From an uncultured Eubacteriales bacterium (GTDB taxonomy: Bacteria; Bacillota; Clostridia; Oscillospirales; Ruminococcaceae), in NCBI GenBank assembly GCA_902493155.1, contig CABUOE010000132.1, positions 1 to 6,346 on the forward strand: 6,346 bases of DNA, in the 5' to 3' direction. Under the pieces are notes generated by a model. The model saw only the letters and a list, made by a program, of their open reading frames with translations, ran no database searches and was not told the origin of the DNA. Of this stretch, positions 6,026-6,346 are shown one piece after another. A program made the position numbers and the translations under genes. The stretch's first letter is position 1. Every line of letters begins with the position of its first letter.

Positions 6026-6251
6026 CTCTGCTTTCCGTGGTACCACCCAAATTCCCGCCGGAAGAACAGCGGGCGCTTTGAAAGCCCTGTAACGGGGGCA
6101 CTCCCGTCGTCCCCTACTGCAAAAAATTCAGGGACGCCGCTCACAGGCGAAAATTCACGTAATCCTGACCTTAAACGGGCTTTCAGCCGGTGACCCGCTC
6201 TCTCTGAAAGAAGGATGACGCTACTGAACCTGGTCGAAGCGTTTCGATAAT
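5993..6251 (-). ncRNA. T-box riboswitch (tRNA-Phe responsive) upstream of pheST
   Basis: This leader RNA runs about 260 bases from the expected start near 6251. Stem I has a lower stem with CAGG/CCTG and CGCT/AGCG around a kink-turn-like bulge, AGTA on the 5' side of the specifier loop, and GTGAA followed by UUUUC on the 3' side. The likely specifier is UUC (6151-6149), a Phe codon followed by a purine. The distal part has AGAGAGAG and an apical loop with GGCTG (around 6188-6184). Further stems are CGTCCC/GGGACG (6136-6131 with 6113-6108), ACGGG/CCCGT, and Stem III CCCGC/GCGGG (6073-6069 with 6058-6054). The T-box GGGTGGTACCACGGAA (from 6048) holds the UGGU bulge (6045-6042), which fits an A discriminator base. 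Uncharged tRNA-Phe should stabilise the antiterminator and turn on pheST. Between the terminator and the pheS site lie about 120 bases with nothing clear in them. Confidence 0.96.
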
Positions 6252-6257
6252 AGATTT

Positions 6258-6286
6258 ATTATATCACTCTTATGGGGAAAATGCAA
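6258..6286 (-). promoter_or_regulatory. Promoter of the T-box/pheST operon
   Basis: On the minus strand TTGCAT (6286-6281) is followed after 17 bases by a perfect -10 TATAAT (6263-6258), preceded by TGA, an extended -10. Transcription should start near 6251, just before Stem I. The remaining upstream stretch, 6287-6346, is AT-rich and shows no gene or clear signal. It ends in a GGATCC hexamer. Confidence 0.82.
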
Positions 6287-6346
6287 GGGGTGTATTGTAT
6301 TTCTTTTCACTCCAAGAAAACAGTATTCTCGTTTATGGCGGATCCG

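Noticed and set aside
5856..6101. N-terminal extension of pheS upstream of 5855
   Set aside because: The frame is open, but it runs through the T-box terminator, matches no PheS N-terminus and has no ribosome binding site. An in-frame ATG at 5951 also lacks one.
6335..6346. Plus-strand ATG at the right edge that might start a divergent gene
   Set aside because: Only four codons are visible and no ribosome binding site precedes it.

Overview
All recognisable genes in this window lie on the minus strand, so the window reads biologically from right to left. The gene families point to a low-to-mid-GC Firmicute, most likely a clostridial lineage. These are a T-box-controlled pheST operon, an IreB (UPF0297) regulator, an xpaC/telA pair, a PheS with the Firmicute-type four-cysteine insert, strong AGGA-type ribosome binding sites and sigma-A-like promoters. 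A more exact placement is not possible from the sequence alone.

Right part (about 6346 to 2343): a consensus-like promoter drives a phenylalanine T-box leader. The leader has a Stem I with a UUC specifier, a T-box sequence containing the UGGU bulge, and a strong intrinsic terminator. It precedes pheS and pheT, the two subunits of phenylalanyl-tRNA synthetase. Uncharged tRNA-Phe should favour readthrough into the operon. The pheS-pheT gap is about 110 bases and holds a near-perfect 11-bp inverted repeat plus a second, weaker hairpin.

Middle part (about 2342 to 1944): a promoter lies only a few bases beyond the pheT stop and serves ireB, a small protein that is a target of PASTA kinases in relatives. 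A 12-codon upstream ORF with its own ribosome binding site ends inside the ireB ribosome binding site. ireB is closed by a clear intrinsic terminator and is not next to its usual partners (alaS, ruvX).

Left part (about 1917 to 1): a second promoter drives a compact operon of an XpaC-like membrane protein, an easily missed 30-residue single-span membrane protein (1148-1240), and telA, which is cut by the window edge. XpaC and TelA homologues are also paired in Bacillus subtilis (xpaC-yaaN).

No mobile element, CRISPR array, tRNA or rRNA gene was seen. The core of the window is ordinary housekeeping DNA. The most interesting items are small: the 30-aa membrane protein, the ireB upstream ORF, and the pheS-pheT hairpin.
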